Part shown: in pieces, positions 1-9,958 of the stretch
How the letters are laid out: each line of letters opens with the position of its first letter
Numbering within the stretch: the first letter of the stretch is position 1
Assembly (NCBI RefSeq): GCF_000745015.1
Contig: NZ_JQNA01000002.1
Span: 4,216,001-4,280,000 of the forward strand
DNA from: Burkholderia sp. 9120
GTDB lineage: Bacteria; Pseudomonadota; Gammaproteobacteria; Burkholderiales; Burkholderiaceae
DNA: 64,000 bases
Direction: 5' to 3'
Notes under the pieces: generated by a model
What the model was told of the DNA's origin: nothing
Seen by the model: the letters and a program-made list of their open reading frames with translations, nothing else
The model's database searches: none
Program-made: the position numbers and the translations under genes

Positions 1-2
1 AG

Positions 3-128
3 GTCGCCCGCATCGGCGCGCGCGTCGATCCGGTGACGCAGACCGTCGACGTGACGGCCGCACTGGCCGGCAACGTGCCCGAGTTGCTGCCCGGCATGAG
101 CGGCTGGGCTACCTTCGCCAGCCGATGA
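3..128 (+). CDS. C-terminal end of an efflux periplasmic adaptor (HlyD/RND type), truncated by the window edge
   Basis: Only the last 41 residues are present. They read as the C-terminal beta-domain of a membrane fusion protein: a VDPVTQTVDV-like strand followed by LLPGMSGWATF, the segment normally written 'G..G.V.I' in RND/HlyD adaptors. The stop overlaps the start of the next gene by four bases (ATGA), so the two are almost certainly one operon and translationally coupled. The neighbour is another HlyD-type adaptor, so this locus encodes several adaptors in a row. The class of transporter cannot be told from this fragment. Confidence 0.7.
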   Translation, partial: VARIGARVDPVTQTVDVTAALAGNVPELLPGMSGWATFASR

Positions 129-1573
129 CCGCCATGCATCCGGCGCCCGGTGGGCCGTCGCCCGGGAACCACGCGAATAACGTGCGAATCGACCCGCAGC
201 AACTGGCCATGCTGTGGCAACTCGCGGCCCGCGCGCGCGACGCGCAGACCGAAGCGACCCTCGGCTTCACCGTGGTCAACGAAACGCTGTCGCTGCTGCC
301 GTACCGGCAAGCCGCCTGGTGGCGCGGCACCGCGCCCGGCACTGTGGCGGCGGTATCCGGTTTGCCGGAGAGCGATCCGAATGCGCCTTACGTGCAGTGG
401 CTCGGTGCGCTGTGCCGGGTGCTGGCGCGCGCGCCTGAAACCGCTGCACCGAGTGCCGCCGACGCGACCGTGGCAGCGCCCGCGGAGCGCGCGCGTGCCT
501 TCACCGCGGCGGATCTCGCCGTCGATCCTTCAGCCGCGCACGTCGTGCAGGACTGGCAGGCGTGGTGGCCCGAGCATGGTCTCTGGCTGCCGCTGGCCGA
601 TCGCAGCGGCCGGTCGCTCGGCGGCGTGGTGTTCGCACGCGACGCCGCCTGGACCGCGGTGGATTGCGCGTTGCTCGGCGAGCTCGCGCAGGTCTGGGCG
701 CATGCCTTCGCGGCGTTCGGGCCGCGGCCTTCGTGGTTCGAACGGGCGCGCGTGATTTTGAAGCCGGGGCGGCAGCAGCGTCGCGTATTGATCGGGTTGG
801 CGATTGCGTGTCTGATTCCCGTGCGGCTGACGGTCCTCGCGCCGGCCGAAGTCACGCCGAAAGATCCGTTCGTGGTGCGCGCGCCGCTCGACGGCGTGAT
901 CGACCGTTTGTACGTGCAGCCGAACCAGCCGGTCGCAGCCGGCACGCCGCTGCTCGGTCTCGACGCCACGACGCTGCAGTCGCGCTATGCGCTGGCGCGC
1001 AAGGACTTCGATACCGCGCAGGAAGAGTATCGGCAGACCGCGCAGCTCGCCGTGACCGACGACCGCAACCGCCTCGACATGGCCGAACGCAAAGGTAAGC
1101 TCGACCAGAGCGCCGTGCAGCTCGACTACACGGCGCAGCAACTCGCGCGCGTGCGGGTCAGCGCGGCGCGCGCGGGCGTCGCGGTGTTCTCCGATCCGAA
1201 CGAATGGACCGGCAAGGCCGTCGCCGTCGGCGAAAAGATCCTGTTGCTGGCGGACCCGGCGCATGTCGAACTGAGCGCGTATGTGCCGGTTGCCGATAAC
1301 GTCGACGTGAAAGCCGGCGCAACGATCACGCTGTATCCGAAGAGCTCGCCGCTCGCCACTTACGAAGCGCGCATCGACTCGGTCGCGTATCGCGCCGAGC
1401 CGACGCCCGACGGCGTGCTCGCATACCGCATCCGCGCGACCTTTAGCGACGCCACGGCGCGGCCGCCGCTCGGCGCGATGGGCACCGCGCGGATTCATGG
1501 CAACTGGGTGCCGTTGTTCTACTACGTGCTGCGTCGTCCGTTGACGCTGGCGCGTCAGTGGCTGGGCTGGTAA
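125..1573 (+). CDS. HlyD-family membrane fusion protein with an N-terminal GAF-like region
   Basis: 482 residues. The first ~205 residues are soluble and GAF-like in pattern (VNETLSLLPYRQAAWWRG, then LWLPLADRSGRSLGGVVFAR). A single membrane segment follows at about 218-236. After it come a biotinyl-lipoyl-like half-motif (VRAPLDGVIDRLYVQPNQPV), a helical hairpin and a beta-barrel ending in GAMGTARIHG, which is the usual HlyD order. It probably links an inner-membrane exporter to an outer-membrane channel and senses something through the N-terminal domain. It overlaps the previous gene by 4 bases and is followed at once by the M50-HlyD fusion. The substrate is unknown. Confidence 0.75.
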   Translation: MTAMHPAPGGPSPGNHANNVRIDPQQLAMLWQLAARARDAQTEATLGFTVVNETLSLLPYRQAAWWRGTAPGTVAAVSGLPESDPNAPYVQWLGALCRVLARAPETAAPSAADATVAAPAERARAFTAADLAVDPSAAHVVQDWQAWWPEHGLWLPLADRSGRSLGGVVFARDAAWTAVDCALLGELAQVWAHAFAAFGPRPSWFERARVILKPGRQQRRVLIGLAIACLIPVRLTVLAPAEVTPKDPFVVRAPLDGVIDRLYVQPNQPVAAGTPLLGLDATTLQSRYALARKDFDTAQEEYRQTAQLAVTDDRNRLDMAERKGKLDQSAVQLDYTAQQLARVRVSAARAGVAVFSDPNEWTGKAVAVGEKILLLADPAHVELSAYVPVADNVDVKAGATITLYPKSSPLATYEARIDSVAYRAEPTPDGVLAYRIRATFSDATARPPLGAMGTARIHGNWVPLFYYVLRRPLTLARQWLGW

Positions 1574-1609
1574 CGCCATGTGCTCCGCCCGTTTGAGTGG
1601 AATCGCAAC

Positions 1610-3724
1610 ATGAGCCGGCTGCCGCAACTTCGCCAGGAACTGACGCTCAGCGTCGGCGCGCCCTCGTCGGAAGGCGCGCCGACCTGGATGCTGCACGACC
1701 CCGCTGCGAACCGTTTCTTCCAGCTCGGCTGGCCGGCCTTCGAGCTGCTGTCGCGCTGGCCGCTCGACGACGCCAGCGCGATCGTCGCCAGTGTGAATCG
1801 CGACACGACGCTGACCGTCACGATCGACGACATGGAAGCGCTCGTGCGCATGCTCCATCAGCAGAACCTGCTGGTCGCGTGCACCGCTGCCGACGCCGAC
1901 CGGCTCGCCGCCCGCGCCGAAGCAGGGCGGCTCGGCCAGGCGATGTGGCTGCTCAAGCACTACCTGATGATCCGCATTCCGCTGTGGCATCCCATGGCGT
2001 TTCTGCGGCGCACCGCGCGCTATGCGTCGTTCGCGTTTCGCCCGGTGTTCTGGATGATGATCGCCGCCTGCGCGGTGCTCGGGCTGTTCCTCGTGTCGCG
2101 CCGCTGGGACGAATTCCTGCATACGTTCCACTCGTACGCGGATCTGCAAGGGCTCGTCGCGGTCGGCATCGCGATCGGCTGTGCGAAGGTGCTGCACGAA
2201 TTCGCGCATGCGTTCACCGCGCAGCGTTACGGCTGCCGCGTGCCGACCATGGGCGTGGCCTTTCTCGTGATGTTGCCGGTGCTGTACACGGATACCACCG
2301 AAGCGTGGAAAGTGCCAAGCCGCGCGAGCCGTCTGCGGATCGGCGCGGCCGGCATGCTGAGCGAACTCGCGCTCGCCGCCGTGGCAACGCTCGCGTGGAG
2401 TCTGCTGCCCGACGGCCCGCTGCGCGCCGGGGCGTTTCTGCTCGCCACCACCACGTGGATCGGCACGCTGGCGATCAACGCGAGTCCGTTCATGCGCTTC
2501 GACGGCTATTTTCTGCTGTCGGACTGGCTCAACATGCCGAACCTGCACGACCGCGCGTTCGCGCTCGGCCGCTGGTGGCTGCGCGAGTGGCTGTTCGGTT
2601 TCGACGAGCCGCAGCCGGAACCGTGCTCGCCGTCGCGGCGGCGGTTTCTGGTGGGCTTTGCGTTTGCGACGTGGTTTTACCGGCTCGCGGTGTTTTTCTC
2701 GATCGCGCTGGTCGTGTATCACGCGTTTTTCAAGGTACTGGGGCTGATGCTGTTTTGCATCGAGTTCGGCTGGTTTATCGTGCGGCCGATGTGGCGCGAA
2801 ACGCTCGCGTGCTGGGAGCGTCGCGCGCAATTGCGCTGGCGGTGGCAGACCCGGCGCAGCGCGTTGCTCGGTGCGTTGCTGATCGGCTTTCTGGTGTTGC
2901 CGTGGCACGCGGGCGTGAATGCGCCGGCAGTGTTCGGGCCGCAGCATGCGCAAGGCTTGTACACGGTCGCGGCGGGTTATGTGGCGGCGACGCCGCCGCC
3001 CGCCCAGGACGGTCAGACGGTGCACGCGGGCGAGGTGCTCGCGACCATCGTGTCGCCGGATCTCGAGTACAAGCTCAAAGCCGCCCAGGCCGATGAAGCC
3101 TTGCTGCGCTGGCAGGTCGAACAGCAGGCGTTCGACGATCGTCTGCGCGAGCAGGGCGTCGCGCTGACGCGGCGCTGGGACGCGGCGCGTCAGACGATCG
3201 CGGGCTTGCAGGCGGAAATCGAACAGTTGACGATTCGCGCGCCGTTCGCCGGCACGCTCGATGTGCCGGGCGACGCGCTCGCGGCCGGCACGTGGCTGCC
3301 GCGCGGCGAGCGGCTATACGACGTGATTGGGCCCGGCGGTATCAAGGGCGACGCGTTTGTCGGCGAGAACGACGTGGGCCGCGTGCGGACCGGCGAGCCG
3401 GCGGTGTTCGTCGCGACGCTCGCGGAAATGCGGCCGGTGCATTGCCGCGTGCAGGCCGTCGACAAAGTGAATATCGGCGTGCTCGACGAGCCTTCGGTCG
3501 CGAGCCAGTATGGCGGCCCGATTCCCGCCGAGCAGGACGCGAAGACGCATCAACTGGTGCCGTTGCAGGCGACCTGGCGAGTGCGGATCGGCGACTGCGA
3601 TAGCGGCAGGATGCTGACGCGCGAGTTGACGGGAAGCGCGTCGCTGGATGGCGGGCGGGAGAGTTATGCGGGCAAGTGGCTGCGTGCGCTCGTCGCGGTC
3701 ATGCAGGGGGAAGGCGGCTTTTAA
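1610..3724 (+). CDS. Site-2-protease-type (M50) membrane metallopeptidase fused to a PqqD-like N-terminus and a HlyD-like C-terminus
   Basis: 704 residues from the ATG at 1610; a GTG at 1580 in the same frame would add ten. Residues ~5-95 have the spacing of PqqD-like peptide-recognition domains (LHDPAANRFFQLG, then LVRMLHQQNLLVA). Several membrane segments follow, with the zinc motif HEFAH at 196-200 and a second S2P-type motif NASPFMRFDGY around residue 295. The last ~250 residues are a periplasmic HlyD-like adaptor with a long helical stretch and a GTLDVPGD lipoyl half-motif. Proteins with this fusion are annotated as putative peptide zinc metalloproteases and are found with TolC/HlyD genes. 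A role in processing and exporting a peptide or exoprotein is inference; no precursor gene is visible here. Confidence 0.78.
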   Translation: MSRLPQLRQELTLSVGAPSSEGAPTWMLHDPAANRFFQLGWPAFELLSRWPLDDASAIVASVNRDTTLTVTIDDMEALVRMLHQQNLLVACTAADADRLAARAEAGRLGQAMWLLKHYLMIRIPLWHPMAFLRRTARYASFAFRPVFWMMIAACAVLGLFLVSRRWDEFLHTFHSYADLQGLVAVGIAIGCAKVLHEFAHAFTAQRYGCRVPTMGVAFLVMLPVLYTDTTEAWKVPSRASRLRIGAAGMLSELALAAVATLAWSLLPDGPLRAGAFLLATTTWIGTLAINASPFMRFDGYFLLSDWLNMPNLHDRAFALGRWWLREWLFGFDEPQPEPCSPSRRRFLVGFAFATWFYRLAVFFSIALVVYHAFFKVLGLMLFCIEFGWFIVRPMWRETLACWERRAQLRWRWQTRRSALLGALLIGFLVLPWHAGVNAPAVFGPQHAQGLYTVAAGYVAATPPPAQDGQTVHAGEVLATIVSPDLEYKLKAAQADEALLRWQVEQQAFDDRLREQGVALTRRWDAARQTIAGLQAEIEQLTIRAPFAGTLDVPGDALAAGTWLPRGERLYDVIGPGGIKGDAFVGENDVGRVRTGEPAVFVATLAEMRPVHCRVQAVDKVNIGVLDEPSVASQYGGPIPAEQDAKTHQLVPLQATWRVRIGDCDSGRMLTRELTGSASLDGGRESYAGKWLRALVAVMQGEGGF

Positions 3725-3750
3725 GCCAACTTTCGTCGCGTGGCGACCGC

Positions 3751-4164
3751 TCAGTTCGGTGCGGCCACGTTGAACGGCTTGCCCGGAATCCACGCCCACG
3801 TGGCCAGCACTTTTGCGCCTGCCGGGCCGGCCTTCGTGACGTGGACGACGTTCGCCGGCATCCGGTAGCTCTCGCCGGCATGCACGATCCGATCGGGCTG
3901 GCCGTCCACCTGCACGGTGACTTCCCCTTCGAGCACATACGCGACCTCCGGGCCGGTCGCTTTGTGCCGCGCTTTAGCTGCATTCGGCGGAAATTCGGCG
4001 ATGCCCATGCCCATCTCGCGGTTGGTCCCTGACACGGGGACGCGTTGCAGGACGATGGTGTCTTTGGTGGGCGGTGGCGTGCCGGCTGCCTTGGCTGATT
4101 GCAGCGGTGCGCTCAGTGTCATTGCCGCCGTCACGATCGACGCGAAGCGAAACACGCGGTTCAT
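3751..4164 (-). CDS. Secreted cupin-domain protein
   Basis: 137 residues with a Sec signal peptide (MNRVFRFASIVTAAMTLSAPLQSAKA). A single double-stranded beta-helix (cupin_2) domain covers about 45-125: GPEVAYVLEGEVTVQVDG is cupin motif 1 and GESYRMPANVVHV is motif 2, with metal-binding type residues H (in ARHKATGPE), E and a second H. The protein should be periplasmic. The start has a good ribosome site (AAGGGGA) in front. It lies 17 bases downstream of the beta-lactamase-like gene on the same strand, so the two are probably cotranscribed. Substrate unknown. Confidence 0.8.
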   Translation of the reverse strand: MNRVFRFASIVTAAMTLSAPLQSAKAAGTPPPTKDTIVLQRVPVSGTNREMGMGIAEFPPNAAKARHKATGPEVAYVLEGEVTVQVDGQPDRIVHAGESYRMPANVVHVTKAGPAGAKVLATWAWIPGKPFNVAAPN

Positions 4165-4181
4165 GGCGATTCCCCTTTTGA

Positions 4182-5372
4182 TCAACGTGCGCCGCTGGCG
4201 GCGAGTGCCGTCAGAATCCGATGCGCGACAGTGACGCGATCGTCGATCGGCACGTTCTTGTTCGCGAGCATCACGATGCCGAGCTGCTTGCCGGGGATAA
4301 ACGCCACATACGCGCCGAAGCCGTTCGTCGAGCCGGTCTTGTTGATCCAGACATCCTGCTGCGGCGCTAACGGCGGCTTGATTGCGGTGACGGGGGTCGC
4401 TTTCATCGTCATCGCCGTCGAGTTGCCTTCGAGCAGGGTCTTCAACGCCACCGGAGTCGCGTACTGCTCCCAGATCAGGTCCTGCGTCATCACGCCCGCC
4501 GTGAAGTAACCCGTATGCGTCGCCGTGATCGCGCGTTGCCAGGCGCCGTCGATCTGCACCAGATTCATGTTCGCTTGCAGGAAGCGCGTCATGTCGGTTG
4601 CCGTCGTCTTGACGCCGTACGCCTCGGCGGATAACACGCCGGGCGCGACGCGGATCGGCGCGCCGTCTTTCTTGTAGCCTTGCGCGTAGTCCGGCATGCG
4701 GGCGGCCGGCACGTCGATATAGCTGTTCTTCAGGCCGAGCGCGGGGAACAGGCGCTGTTGCATTAGCGGCGTGAACGCTTCGCCCATGCTTTTGGCCGTG
4801 ATCAGACCGAGCGTGCCGATGCCGGGATTCGAATACGTCCGGCAAGTGCCTGGCGCGCAACCCGGTTTCCATGCTTTGAGGTAGCCCAGAAACTGCTCGT
4901 CGTTCTGGATCTCGTCGGGCACCTGCAGCGGCAGCACGCCGGGCGTATGCGTGCCCAGATTGACGAGACGCACGTTGCCGAACGGACTGCCTTGCAGCGA
5001 CGGCAAGTAGTGGCTCGTCTTGTCCGACAGCGATAGCTTGCCGCTGACCTGCGCGTACGACGCCAGCGTCGCCGTGAAGGTCTTGCTGACGGAGCCGATT
5101 TCGAACAGGGTGTCTTGCGTGACTGGCTTGCCGGTTTCCGTCGACGCCACGCCGTAATTGAACACGTAGGGCTGACCCGCCACGATCACGCCGACCGCCA
5201 TGCCGTGTACGCCGTCTTTGGCCATGAGCGGTTGAATGGCGGCGTCGACCGTGTGTTGAATGTTGGCTTGCGAGGCATTGTTGTTGTTGTTGTCGGCCGC
5301 GTGCGTGGCGGCGGTGGCGCACAGGGCGACGAATGCGATCGTCGCGATTGGGGTGAGGGGGCGGAGTTTCAT
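4182..5372 (-). CDS. Class C beta-lactamase / serine hydrolase (AmpC-like)
   Basis: 396 residues with a signal peptide (cleavage near THA-AD at 24-26) followed by a short polyasparagine stretch. All three class C active-site motifs are present in order: SVSK at 94-97 (nucleophile serine and lysine), YSN at 180-182 and KTG at 345-347. Length and motif spacing fit chromosomal AmpC enzymes, so a periplasmic cephalosporinase is plausible. No divergent ampR gene is next to it, so the usual inducible AmpR control is not evident. A non-lactam esterase or D-Ala-D-Ala hydrolase of the same fold cannot be excluded. Confidence 0.85.
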   Translation of the reverse strand: MKLRPLTPIATIAFVALCATAATHAADNNNNNASQANIQHTVDAAIQPLMAKDGVHGMAVGVIVAGQPYVFNYGVASTETGKPVTQDTLFEIGSVSKTFTATLASYAQVSGKLSLSDKTSHYLPSLQGSPFGNVRLVNLGTHTPGVLPLQVPDEIQNDEQFLGYLKAWKPGCAPGTCRTYSNPGIGTLGLITAKSMGEAFTPLMQQRLFPALGLKNSYIDVPAARMPDYAQGYKKDGAPIRVAPGVLSAEAYGVKTTATDMTRFLQANMNLVQIDGAWQRAITATHTGYFTAGVMTQDLIWEQYATPVALKTLLEGNSTAMTMKATPVTAIKPPLAPQQDVWINKTGSTNGFGAYVAFIPGKQLGIVMLANKNVPIDDRVTVAHRILTALAASGAR

Positions 5373-5672
5373 TTGCGTTGTTTCCTTGAATATCGGCCAG
5401 GCCGCACTATCCGATATTTACGGTTGGCTGACAATCGACGATATGTTGCGTGAGGGTAAAGAAAATCTTGTGGGCGAGGAGCGCACGCCGATTACGGACT
5501 GGTCCACTCCGGTTTCGAATCACCCGTCTTTACCTCCCTATCTGAGCAGGTGTTTTCCCCGAGGGAATTACTAAGCTGCCTGTGTGCCATTTCTGGTTAT
5601 TCAGCATGCCGGGCGGATAGAGCGACCCGTTAGTGAAAATGGCCAAAATTGATTCTCACTCAGGAGAAAACT
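5373..5672. other. Divergent intergenic region between the beta-lactamase-like and chitinase-like genes
   Basis: About 300 bases, more AT-rich than its surroundings. It should carry promoters for both flanking genes, but I cannot assign a convincing -35/-10 pair. The only clear element is the AGGAG ribosome site at 5662-5666 for the gene on the right. Confidence 0.4.
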
Positions 5673-6725
5673 TTGAAAGCCAACATGATAAAAGGCATTG
5701 CGGCCGGTCTTTTATGCGCCGTGATCGCAGCGTGTGGTGGAGGTGCTTCAGATCCGGTCGGTGTCAGTCAAAAGAAAATGTCCCATGCCGCCGTTGTGGC
5801 GAAGGGATTTATTTTCAGTCCCTACAAAGATCTCACGATCAATATGAACTGGAACACGAATGTGATTTCCACCAACGTGACGGGGTCGTTACAACCCATT
5901 CTGAGTGTGATGCCGGGCAAGCTCAATACGCTGACCTGGGCGTTCGCCACCGGCGAATGCGGGAGCGAAAACTGGGCGGGGCTGACGCCTTCGCAGGTGG
6001 CGGGGGCGAACGTTCAGGCGGCCGTCAATGCGGGCAAGAGCTATATCGTGTCCACCGGCGGCGCGGCAGGCTCGTTCACCTGCGGCTCGGACGCCGGCTT
6101 TAGCAAATTTATCCAGACCTATTACTCGGCCAATATGCTCGGTGTCGATTTCGATATTGAAGCGGGCCAAAGTCAGGACGACATTAACAACCTGATCCAG
6201 CGCGTGATCGTTGCGCAGAGAACTTATCCCAACTTGCGTTTCAGCTTTACGATCGCGACATTGGGCGGTAATTCGCCGCAAAGCCTGGGCGGCACGGGCG
6301 AGATGGTCATGAACGCCATTCAATCCGCCGGCTTGACGAATTACACGATCAACCTGATGACCATGGACTATGGCAGTTCCATTCCCGGCAATTGCGTGGT
6401 GGGCAGTAGCGGTTCGTGCGATATGGGGCAATCGGCGGTGCAGGCGGCGATCAATCTGCATGGCTATTACGGCGTGCCGTATAGCCAGATCGAACTCACG
6501 CCGATGATAGGCGGCAACGATACGCAAGACGAGGTCTTCACCACCGCCGACGTCGCGACCGTCTCCTCGTTCGCGACGCAGAACGGCCTGGCCGGCGTGC
6601 ATTTCTGGTCGTTCGATCGCGACAACGACTGCGCGCCGGGCTACGCGTCGCCCACCTGCAATAGTTATGGCCAGGCGGGCACGCTGGGCTTTACCAATCA
6701 GTTCATCGCGCAGTTGGGCCTTTGA
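5673..6725 (+). CDS. GH18 chitinase-like lipoprotein
   Basis: 350 residues from a TTG at 5673, chosen because AGGAG lies six bases upstream; an ATG at 5685 is the alternative. The N-terminus is a lipoprotein signal (VIAAC lipobox, then GGG), so the protein is probably membrane-anchored or surface-exposed. The body is a glycoside hydrolase 18 TIM barrel: an SxGG-like strand (YIVSTGGAAGS), the catalytic loop GVDFDIEAG (DxDxE, with the Glu as general acid), and the later strands NLMTMDYG and GVHFWSFDRD. Chitinases of this type cut beta-1,4-N-acetylglucosamine polymers. No separate chitin-binding module is seen. Convergent with betA across a strong hairpin. Confidence 0.82.
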   Translation: MKANMIKGIAAGLLCAVIAACGGGASDPVGVSQKKMSHAAVVAKGFIFSPYKDLTINMNWNTNVISTNVTGSLQPILSVMPGKLNTLTWAFATGECGSENWAGLTPSQVAGANVQAAVNAGKSYIVSTGGAAGSFTCGSDAGFSKFIQTYYSANMLGVDFDIEAGQSQDDINNLIQRVIVAQRTYPNLRFSFTIATLGGNSPQSLGGTGEMVMNAIQSAGLTNYTINLMTMDYGSSIPGNCVVGSSGSCDMGQSAVQAAINLHGYYGVPYSQIELTPMIGGNDTQDEVFTTADVATVSSFATQNGLAGVHFWSFDRDNDCAPGYASPTCNSYGQAGTLGFTNQFIAQLGL

Positions 6726-6729
6726 TCGA

Positions 6730-6779
6730 CGTGAGCGAAGCCACAACGGCGGCGTTCACACCGCCGCTGTGGCCTCACG
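6730..6779. terminator. Large hairpin between the chitinase-like gene and betA (bidirectional terminator)
   Basis: Three nested stems pair without mismatch: GTGAG 6731-6735 with CTCAC 6774-6778, GCCACA 6740-6745 with TGTGGC 6768-6773, and CGGCGG 6747-6752 with CCGCCG 6761-6766. It sits between two convergent genes and overlaps the last codons of betA. A short TTTT follows on the plus strand. Confidence 0.65.
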
Positions 6780-8444
6780 TTTTCTCGACGGCGTGCCGTT
6801 CGCGACGAAGTAGGGCGTTTCGACGCGCGCCAACGCTGTCCGTCCGCGAATCCGGTCCGCGATTTTTTCCGCGAGCATGATGGTCGGCGCGTTCAGATTG
6901 CCAGTCGTGATGAGCGGCATGATCGACGCGTCGACCACGCGCAGCGCTTCCATGCCATGGACGCGCCCCTCATTGTCTACGACCGCCATGTCGTCATAGC
7001 CCATCTTGCACGAGCACGACGGATGGAACGCCGTCTCCGCACGCATGCGCACGAAGGCGTCGAGCTGTTCGTCGGTGCTCAGCTCGGCGCCGGGGTTCAA
7101 CTCACGGCCGCGATAACGGTCGAGCGCCGGTTGCCGCATGATTTCGCGCGTAATGCGAATGCCGTCGCGGAATTCGCGCCAGTCGAGCGGATCGGCCATG
7201 TAGTTGAACAGGATGCTCGGATGCACGTTCGGATCGCGCGAAGCGAGCTTCACGCGGCCGCGGCTCGGCGAACGCATCGAGCCGACGTGGGCCTGAAAGC
7301 CGTGCATCCTGATCGCGTTCGAGCCGTTGTAATTGATCGCGACCGGCAGGAAGTGATACTGGATGTTCGGCCACAAATCGTCGTCGCGTGTGCGGATGAA
7401 GCCGCCCGCTTCGAACTGGTTGCTCGCGCCGATACCCGTGCCGTTCAGCATCCATTCGAGGCCGATGCCGGGCTGGTTCCACCATTGCAACGCGGGGTAA
7501 AGCGACACCGGTTCCTTGCACTCGTACTGGATATACATCTCCAGATGGTCCTGCAGGTTTTCGCCGACGCCGGGCAGATCGTGCACGAGCGGCACGTCGA
7601 GTTCGCGCAGCCACGTCGAGCGACCCACGCCGGAGCGCTGCAACAGTTGCGGGGAGGCAATCGCGCCGCTGCACACCAGCACTTCGCGGCGCGCCTGCGC
7701 GTTCACCGCCTTGCCGTGATGCAGATACGTAACGCCGACCGCCCGTTTGCCGGAGAACAGCACGCGATCGGTCACCGCATGCGTGACGATGGTCAGATTC
7801 GGCCGCGTTTTCGCGCGATCCAGATAGCCGCGCGCCGTGCTCGAACGCCGGCCATTCGCGGTGACGGTGCGGTCCATCGGGCCGAAGCCTTCCTGCTGGT
7901 AGCCGTTCAGGTCGTCGGTACGCGGAAAGCCGGCCTGTACACCGGCTTCGACCATCGCGGCGAACAGCGGATTGTTGCCGGGCTTGCTGGTCGTGACATG
8001 CACGGGGCCGTCGCCGCCGTGATACGGATTCGCGCCCACGTCGCGCGTTTCGGCCTTGCGGAAATACGGCAGGCAATCCAGATAGGTCCAGTTTTCCAGA
8101 CCCGCGCGCGTGGCCCAGCCGTCGTAATCGAGCGCATTGCCGCGGATATAGCACATGCCGTTGATCAGCGACGAACCGCCGAGCCCTTTGCCGCGACCGC
8201 ATTCCATGCGGCGGTTATTCATATGCGGCTCGGGGTCCGTTTCGTAGGCCCAGTTATAACGGCGGCCTTGCAGCGGATAAGCGAGCGCGGCCGGCATTTG
8301 CGTGCGGAAGTCGAAGCGGTAATCGGGACCGCCTGCTTCGAGTAGCAGCACGCTCACGTCCGCGTCTTCAGTGAGGCGCGACGCGAGCACGTTGCCCGCC
8401 GAACCTGCACCGACGACAATGTAGTCGTATTCGTTCGAAGCCAT
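6756..8444 (-). CDS. betA: Choline dehydrogenase
   Basis: 562 residues, the normal length for BetA. It oxidises choline to betaine aldehyde, passing electrons to the respiratory chain at the membrane. The N-terminal FAD-binding GXGXXG motif ([15 protein letters not shown]), the GMC signature [15 protein letters not shown], and the C-terminal active-site segments [10 protein letters not shown] (catalytic His) and [11 protein letters not shown] (His/Asn pair position) mark a glucose-methanol-choline oxidoreductase. It is last in the betI-betB-betA transcription unit, 14 bases after betB. The unit carries the BetI repressor, so choline induction is expected. Confidence 0.95.
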   Translation of the reverse strand: MASNEYDYIVVGAGSAGNVLASRLTEDADVSVLLLEAGGPDYRFDFRTQMPAALAYPLQGRRYNWAYETDPEPHMNNRRMECGRGKGLGGSSLINGMCYIRGNALDYDGWATRAGLENWTYLDCLPYFRKAETRDVGANPYHGGDGPVHVTTSKPGNNPLFAAMVEAGVQAGFPRTDDLNGYQQEGFGPMDRTVTANGRRSSTARGYLDRAKTRPNLTIVTHAVTDRVLFSGKRAVGVTYLHHGKAVNAQARREVLVCSGAIASPQLLQRSGVGRSTWLRELDVPLVHDLPGVGENLQDHLEMYIQYECKEPVSLYPALQWWNQPGIGLEWMLNGTGIGASNQFEAGGFIRTRDDDLWPNIQYHFLPVAINYNGSNAIRMHGFQAHVGSMRSPSRGRVKLASRDPNVHPSILFNYMADPLDWREFRDGIRITREIMRQPALDRYRGRELNPGAELSTDEQLDAFVRMRAETAFHPSCSCKMGYDDMAVVDNEGRVHGMEALRVVDASIMPLITTGNLNAPTIMLAEKIADRIRGRTALARVETPYFVANGTPSRKREATAAV

Positions 8445-8458
8445 CGCGTTTCTCCTCG

Positions 8459-9928
8459 TCAGAATACCGGTTGATAGGGGCCGAGTTCGACCTGCACGGA
8501 CTTGATGCGCGTGTAGTGTTCGAGCGTGGTGAGGCCGTTTTCGCGGCCGACGCCCGACTGTTTATAGCCGCCCACCGGCATTTCGGCGGGCGACTCCCCC
8601 CACGTGTTGATCCAGCAGATACCGGCTTCGAGCCGATGAATCACGCGATGCGCGCGCGCCAGGTTTTCGGTCACGACGCCCGCGGCGAGTCCGTACGCGG
8701 TGTGGTTCGCGCGGCTGACGGCTTCGTCTTCGGCGTCGAAAACGAGCAGGCTCATCACGGGCCCGAAGATTTCCTCGCGCACGATACGCATCTCGTCACG
8801 ACAGTCGGCGAACACCGTGGGCTCGACGTATTGACCGTTGGCGAAATGACCGTCGGTAAGACGCTTGCCGCCCGCGATCAGGCGCGCGCCTTCCTGCACG
8901 CCGCTTTCAATGTAGCCCAGCACCTTCTGCAATTGCGCGCCGCTGACCAGCGGGCCGAAGTTGGTGCGCGCGTCGTTCGGCGCGCCGACGCGAATGCGCT
9001 TCACCCGTTCCAGCACGAGCGCTTCGAAGCGTGCCATCACGCTGCGTTGCACGAACACGCGCGTGCCGTTGGTGCAGACCTGGCCCGAGCTGAAGAAGTT
9101 GGCGCTCATCGCGATGTCGGCGGCGCGTTCGAGGTTGGCGTCGTCGAACACGAGCAAGGGCGACTTGCCGCCGAGTTCCATCGTCACTTCTTTCAGCGAC
9201 GAAGCGCCGGCGAGCGACATCACTTTCTTGCCGGTCTCCACACCGCCGGTAAACGAAATCTTCTCGATGTCCGGATGCGCGGCGAGCATCGCGCCTACGC
9301 GGCCATCGCCTTGCACGACGTTGAAGACGCCAGGCGGCAGGCCGGCTTCGGTGTAGATCTCGGCGAGCTTTAACGCCGACAGCGGCGTGATTTCGCTCGG
9401 CTTGAAAATCATCGCGTTGCCCGCCGCGAGTGCGGGCGCGGATTTCCAGCACGCAATCTGGATCGGGTAATTCCACGCGCCGATTCCCGCGCATACGCCC
9501 AACGGTTCGCGCCGCGTATAAACGAACGAGGTCGGCCGCAACGGAATCTGCTGCCCCTCGATGGCGGTGGCGAGCCCCGCGTAGTACTCGATCACGTCCG
9601 CGCCGGTGACGATGTCCACGGCCTGCGTCTCCGCAATCGGCTTGCCGGTGTCGCGTGTTTCGAGCGCGGCGAGTTCGTCGTTGCGCTCGCGGAGTAGCTC
9701 GACCGCGCGGCGCAGAATGCGCGAGCGCTGCATGGCCGTGAGCGAGGCCCATTCGCGCTGACCGTCGCGCGCGGATTGCACCGCACGGTCGACGTCCGCC
9801 GCCGACGCCTGTTGCACCGTGGCGAGCGTTTCGCCGGTGGCGGGGTCGAGCGTGTCGAAGGTTTCTCCGCCGGTCGCGTCGACATAGCCGCCGCCGATAT
9901 AGAGACGTTGGGTTGCGAATACCGCCAT
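8459..9928 (-). CDS. betB: Betaine aldehyde dehydrogenase
   Basis: 489 residues, NAD(P)-dependent aldehyde dehydrogenase family, converting betaine aldehyde to glycine betaine in the cytoplasm. The cofactor loop [12 protein letters not shown], the general base segment MELGGKSPL (Glu) and the nucleophile segment GQVCTNGTR (Cys) are all present in the usual order. The C-terminal [12 protein letters not shown] is typical of BetB/ALDH9-like enzymes. The gene lies 30 bases downstream of betI and 14 upstream of betA, so the three form one operon. Confidence 0.95.
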   Translation of the reverse strand: MAVFATQRLYIGGGYVDATGGETFDTLDPATGETLATVQQASAADVDRAVQSARDGQREWASLTAMQRSRILRRAVELLRERNDELAALETRDTGKPIAETQAVDIVTGADVIEYYAGLATAIEGQQIPLRPTSFVYTRREPLGVCAGIGAWNYPIQIACWKSAPALAAGNAMIFKPSEITPLSALKLAEIYTEAGLPPGVFNVVQGDGRVGAMLAAHPDIEKISFTGGVETGKKVMSLAGASSLKEVTMELGGKSPLLVFDDANLERAADIAMSANFFSSGQVCTNGTRVFVQRSVMARFEALVLERVKRIRVGAPNDARTNFGPLVSGAQLQKVLGYIESGVQEGARLIAGGKRLTDGHFANGQYVEPTVFADCRDEMRIVREEIFGPVMSLLVFDAEDEAVSRANHTAYGLAAGVVTENLARAHRVIHRLEAGICWINTWGESPAEMPVGGYKQSGVGRENGLTTLEHYTRIKSVQVELGPYQPVF

Positions 9929-9958
9929 GACTTGCTCCTTGCTGAAGAGTGGACTGGT

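Noticed and set aside
530..3025. Long open frame (831 codons) on the minus strand under the export genes
   Set aside because: Arg/His/Gln-rich composition, antisense to well-supported HlyD and M50 genes; a by-product of high-GC third positions.
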